A stretch of DNA of 64,000 nt, taken from assembly GCA_963921425.1 (NCBI GenBank), contig OY992838.1:21493861-21557860 (forward strand). Direction: 5' to 3'. The notes beneath the pieces are model-generated. The model saw nothing but the letters and a program-made list of their open reading frames with translations, ran no database searches and was not told the origin of the DNA. Source of the stretch: Dryas octopetala. Its lineage: Eukaryota; Streptophyta; Magnoliopsida; Rosales; Rosaceae. Made by a program: the position numbers and the translations under genes. Numbering within the stretch: the first letter of the stretch is position 1; every line of letters begins with the position of its first letter. Below, piece by piece: positions 59,675 to 64,000 of the stretch.

Positions 59675-59900
59675 TGCCGATATTCTGCCATCATCACAGC
59701 AGCATACAAAGTCAGAGATCAGCTAATATTGCTTGGCTGATCTCCTTTCCTATTTTAGCTTTAGTTGACCTTTTTCATTAAATGTATTTGATTTATTCTT
59801 GCATTTATTCTGTCATGTATTTATTGCTACCCTGTACCAATGTGTGTATATAACACTCATTTCAATATCAATAGAATATCACTTCAGCCAATATCTTATA
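59675..59900 (+). repeat. 5' LTR of copia (left border approximate)
   Basis: About 225 bp ending AATATCTTATA directly before the primer site TGGTATCAGAGCC (59901-59913, initiator-methionine tRNA type). GTGTATATAACAC near 59850 is a TATA box. The partner LTR lies beyond the window, so the start is a guess from the TG at 59675 or 59685. Confidence 0.65.
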
Positions 59901-59972
59901 TGGTATCAGAGCCATAAAACTCCAACGAGAAAAAAAAAAATTTTTTGATCCTGCAAATATTTTTCCTCTCCC

Positions 59973-62900
59973 ATGGCGCCTGAAGTCTCAGCCACCCTTA
60001 CCTCCCCTATTTCCATTGATCCTTCCCATCAACTAATCACTATTAATGCTGCTCAACTACCTGTTAAACTCAGCTCTCTCAATTATCCCTCATGGCGCGC
60101 TCAGCTGATTGCTCTCCTCACTGGGTATGATCTTATTGGCTACCTTGATGGCACTCATCCCTACCCTCCCAAGCCCGCTAATCCTGATCCAACGTCGTCC
60201 TATTCTCTTTGGGTAAGACAAGATCAACTGTTGCTTCATGGCATCTTGACATCAGTCTCTGCTGAGGTCATATCACTGATTGCTACCTCTACAACATCCA
60301 AAACCGCTTGGGACAAGCTGGTTCAGCTCTATGCCAACAAGGCCCGATCCCGTGTGATGGGATTAAAAGAACGTCTCACTCTCATGCGTCGTGAGACCAA
60401 ATCTGTCTCCGAGTATCTACACACCATCAAGACAATTGCTGATGAGTTGGCCATCATTGATGCTCCCCTATCCGATGATGATCTTGCTCTTCACATCCTT
60501 AACGGAATTGGTCCAGAATACAAAGAAATTGCTGCTGTTGTTCGTGGTCGTGACACCTCCATCTCATTCGAGAACCTTCATGACAAGTTAGTTGAACATG
60601 AAGCTGCTCTTCGCCGGACTGAGGATACTAAGGATCCCTCAGTTATCACCGTCAACAATACCCAATTCTCTCGCCCATCTAATCGCAACTTCCGCAACAA
60701 CAACACCAACAGTTCGTCATCTCAGAATCGCTTCCATGGTGACTCATCTCGCTCATCTGGAAGCCATCGTGGTTCCCCCAGTAATTTCAACCGCACCGGC
60801 TCTCGAGACGACCGCCGCTCCAACAACACACCTCGTACTGGGTATCGAGGTTATTGTCAACTATGTGATCAACAAGGTCACAGTGCCAAAAGGTGTCCTA
60901 CCGTGCAGCTTGCTTCTCCTCCGATTGCCAACGTGACCAACAGTCGCCCTTCGCCCACTTGGCTTTTGGACTCTGGTGCCTCACATCATGTTACCTCCAC
61001 CCCGAACAATCTTCCATCCTACTCGGTGTACGACGGGCCTGATGAAATTACTATTGGTTACGGTACAGGTTTGAATATTACTCATGTTGGTTCCACCCCA
61101 TTACCCTCATCATCCCCACACCCATTTTCCTTATCTAATGTTTTATGTGCTCCTTCCATTCGCCAAAATGTTATTTCTATAGCTAAATTCAATAAACAAA
61201 ACCAAACATCTATTGAATTATTTCCTGATTCCTTTCATGTCAAGGATCTGAGCACGGGGGCGGTTCTTCTTCGAGGCCCGAATAAGGATGATGTGTATGA
61301 GTGGCCCCACTCCTCTCCGGGCGTGCAACCATCACCGCTTGCTATGGTGGGTGTGGCAGCTTCTTCGACCATGTGGCATCGACGTCTTGGTCACCCGAAC
61401 CATCGCACTCTTCTTCAAATTTCTCGCACTGCTTCAATTCCAATGTCTCCAAAATCTCTCCTAGAGTCTGTTTGTGTTTCCTGTCAGTGCAATAAGAGCC
61501 ATCGGCTCCCGTTCAGTAGTTCTTCTCTTACTAGTCGTGGACCTCTTGATCTTGTTTATAGTGATGTGTGGGGTCCTGCTCCCCAATCGTCCATAGATGG
61601 GTTTTCCTATTATGTTATTTTTGTAGACCACTACACCAAATATATTTGGTTTTATCCTATGAAACTCAAATCAGACGTGTTTTCTATTTTTATCAAATTC
61701 AAGGCCATTGTTGAAACATTTTTTAAAACAAAAATTGTTCAATTTTATTCTGATGGTGGAGGAGAATTTGTCAAATTGCATTCCTTTCTTGCTACTCATG
61801 GAATTACTCACCTCACCACACCTCCCCACACACCAGAACACAATGGCATGGCTGAGCGTCGTCATCGCCATGTGGCTGAAACTGGTCTTACATTGCTTCA
61901 TCATGCCTCTTTACCTTTAACTTACTGGTCATATGCTTTCAAAACCGCTGTTTACCTCATAAACCGAATGCCTACACCCACTCTTCACAACACATGCCCC
62001 TACACTGCTCTCTTTGACCAATCTCCTAACTACACTAAACTTTGAATCTTTGGTTGCCTTTGTTTCCCATGGTTGCGTCCATATAATTCCCACAAATTGC
62101 TTCCACGTTCTCGTCCTTGTGTTTTTCTTGGCTACTCCCCTACTCAAAGTGCTTACTTGTGCCTTGATGTTTCGTCTAAACGTATTTTTATATCTCGACA
62201 TGTTATATTTGATGAATCTCAATTTCCATTTTCTAACTTTGATCTTACACCAACTCGTGTTTCCTCTGCTAGTCTCTCCACTTGGTCATCTCTCATTCCC
62301 ATTGTTGCTTCGGTGCCACTTCGTCATGCTACCACACCGCACCACCAGAGCGTGCAGCCCACAACACCGGTCACTCTTGCATCTGCTCCCAGTTCGAGCT
62401 CGGAAGGAACTCATGCCTCTCTGCCTGGTTCCTCTATGGCCCCACCACTCATCCCTTCTCCTACCCCAATGGTCAATACAGGTCCACCTGATCCCCAACC
62501 TGCTGCCCCCTAGCCACGACCACTGCAAACTTACACCCACAACCCAAACCGATCTATAGCTCATTTTCCAGCGCCTGCAGCTCACAATCCAACTTCTCGT
62601 GTCCCACTCCACATCTCTGACCCACTGCCATCTCCTACTCAAAATGACCATTCCATGGTGACTCGCTCCAAAAATTAGATCTTTAAACCCAAGTGCCTTA
62701 ATACAGTAACCAAACACCCTCTCCCATCTTCATTGGAACCAACTTGTGTCTCTCAGGCTGTTCGTGACCCTCATTGGCGTGCCGCCATGTCAGAAGAGTT
62801 CACTGCCTTGCTTCGCAATGGCACTTGGGAGCTTGTTCCTCCTTCCCCTGGTAAAAACGTTATCGGTTGTAAGTGGGTGTTTCGCACCAAACAAAACCCG

Positions 62901-64000
62901 GATGGCAGCATTGATCGGTACAAAGCCCGCTTGGTGGCAAAAGGGTTCCACCAAAGACCCGGTATTGATTTCTCCGACACCTTTAGTCCGGTGGTCAAAC
63001 CCACTACCATTCGGATTGTTCTACATATTGCACTTGCACATGGGTGGCCCATCCGTCAACTTGACGTAAATAATGCATTTCTTCATGGGTTTATTTTTGA
63101 GGATGTGTTCATGGTTCAACCTCCTGGGTTTGTCGATTCCAATGTCCCTAATCATGTGTGTAAGTTGCGTAAGGCTCTTTATGGCCTCAAACAAGCACCA
63201 CGTGCTTGGTATAAAGAGCTCAGTTCATTCCTCCTCTCGACTGGTTTTGTCAATGCCATTTCGGATGCTTCACTCTTTGTTTATCACCATAATACTGCTG
63301 TTATTTATTTTTTGGTCTATGTGGATGATCTTATTGTCACAGGCAACAACCCTTCCATTCTCTCTCTGTTTATTGCTCACCTTGCAAGGCGATTTTCCAT
63401 CAAAGATCTCGGGGCCCTTCATTACTTCCTTGGTGTTGAGGTTGTGCCTACCCGTGCTGGATTATTTTTATCTCAACACAAGTACATCCGGGATCTCTTG
63501 ACCAAAGCTCATATGGATGGAGCCAAAGCGGCCAGTGTTCCCATGTCCACCACAGATTCTCTCATTTTAAATGATGGTTCTCCTCCTGCAGATCCAAAAG
63601 TTTATCGTCAACTTGTCGGTGGTCTTCAATATCTCAGTATAACTCGACCCGACATCTCATTCACTGTCAATAAGCTCTCTCAGTTCATGCATATGCCATC
63701 CACCATCCATTGGCAAGCTCTCAAGCGGCTTCTTCGCTATCTTAAAGGAACTCTGTACCATGGCTTGTTTTTCCGTCGCTCCACCTCCCTCAGCTTGTAT
63801 GCCTTCTCCGATGCGGATTGGGCGGGTAATCGTGATGACAAGACCTCCACGACAGCCTATGTTGTGTATCTTGGTGGCACTCTCATCTCATGGAGTTCTC
63901 GCAAACAACGCTCGGTTGCTCGCTCCTCCACCGAGGCTGAATATCGTGCTATTGCCTCTACTGCTGCTGAAATTGCCTGGGTTCAGTCCTTGCTTCGGGA
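59973..64000 (+). pseudogene. Ty1-copia gag-pol, nearly full length, runs off the window
   Basis: One frame from the ATG at 59973 to the window end holds, in order: gag (SLNYPSWRAQLIALLTGYDL, residue about 35), CCHC knuckle CQLCDQQGHSAKRC (about 296), protease WLLDSGASHHVT (about 330), integrase HHCC (HRRLGHPNH...CVSCQC) and core (SDVWGP, YSDGGGEF, HNGMAERRHRH), reverse transcriptase ([11 protein letters not shown]; catalytic YVDD at 63318-63329), and RNase H ([18 protein letters not shown]). Three nonsense codons interrupt it, all in frame: TGA 62043, TAG 62511, TAG 62676. No frameshift is seen. Short LTRs and motif style suggest the Ale/Retrofit lineage. It is probably recent but inactive unless helped. 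Confidence 0.92.

Noticed and set aside
62014-63501. Long frames of 181, 143 and 142 codons inside the copia region
   Set aside because: They are in other frames than the gag-pol reading frame, which carries all the motifs.

Overview
The window is nuclear DNA of a flowering plant, most likely a eudicot: it is AT-rich, has small GT-AG introns, two ordinary plant genes, and dense nested transposons. I cannot name the species. I see no bacterial, organellar or viral segment and no tRNA or rRNA gene.

Only two genes look intact, both on the minus strand. Positions 3870-6243 hold an 8-exon GT31 beta-1,3-galactosyltransferase (406 aa) for Golgi arabinogalactan-type glycans. Positions 23205-26589 hold a 5-exon NPF4-type NRT1/PTR transporter (619 aa), closest in my reading to NPF4.3/NPF4.4. 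Both models were assembled from splice sites read directly, and both give lengths divisible by three.

The rest is mobile DNA. Region 455-3511 is a nest of terminal-inverted-repeat elements with a cytosine-rich core. A 4.7 kb CACTA element (9043-13773, GAT target duplication) carries a piece of the RNA polymerase II largest-subunit gene. A degraded minus-strand Ty1-copia (14062-19255) is split in gag by a 2 kb solo LTR. Two Mutator-like elements are nested at 19994-22515; the inner one is a long hairpin whose loop is a piece of a pectin methylesterase/invertase inhibitor gene.

A Ty3-gypsy element of Tat type spans 28100-46201 on the minus strand, with both LTRs and a TATAC target duplication. 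It carries, antisense to its own genes, a plant-mobile-domain (PMD) gene that still has introns and holds an exact 150-bp tandem array. A second gypsy element (35254-41654, plus strand) sits in its RNase H, and a hAT element (42414-43258) sits in its gag.

From 46207 to 57586 the DNA has no gene but holds several long-inverted-repeat elements, most with direct target duplications. A LINE remnant (about 57660-59650, minus) is followed by a nearly complete Ty1-copia (59675 to beyond the window end) with three in-frame stops.

The main theme is gene-fragment capture by four unrelated element types: NRPB1 in CACTA, PMEI in a Mutator-like hairpin, PMD in gypsy, and a second antisense reading frame in the nested gypsy.
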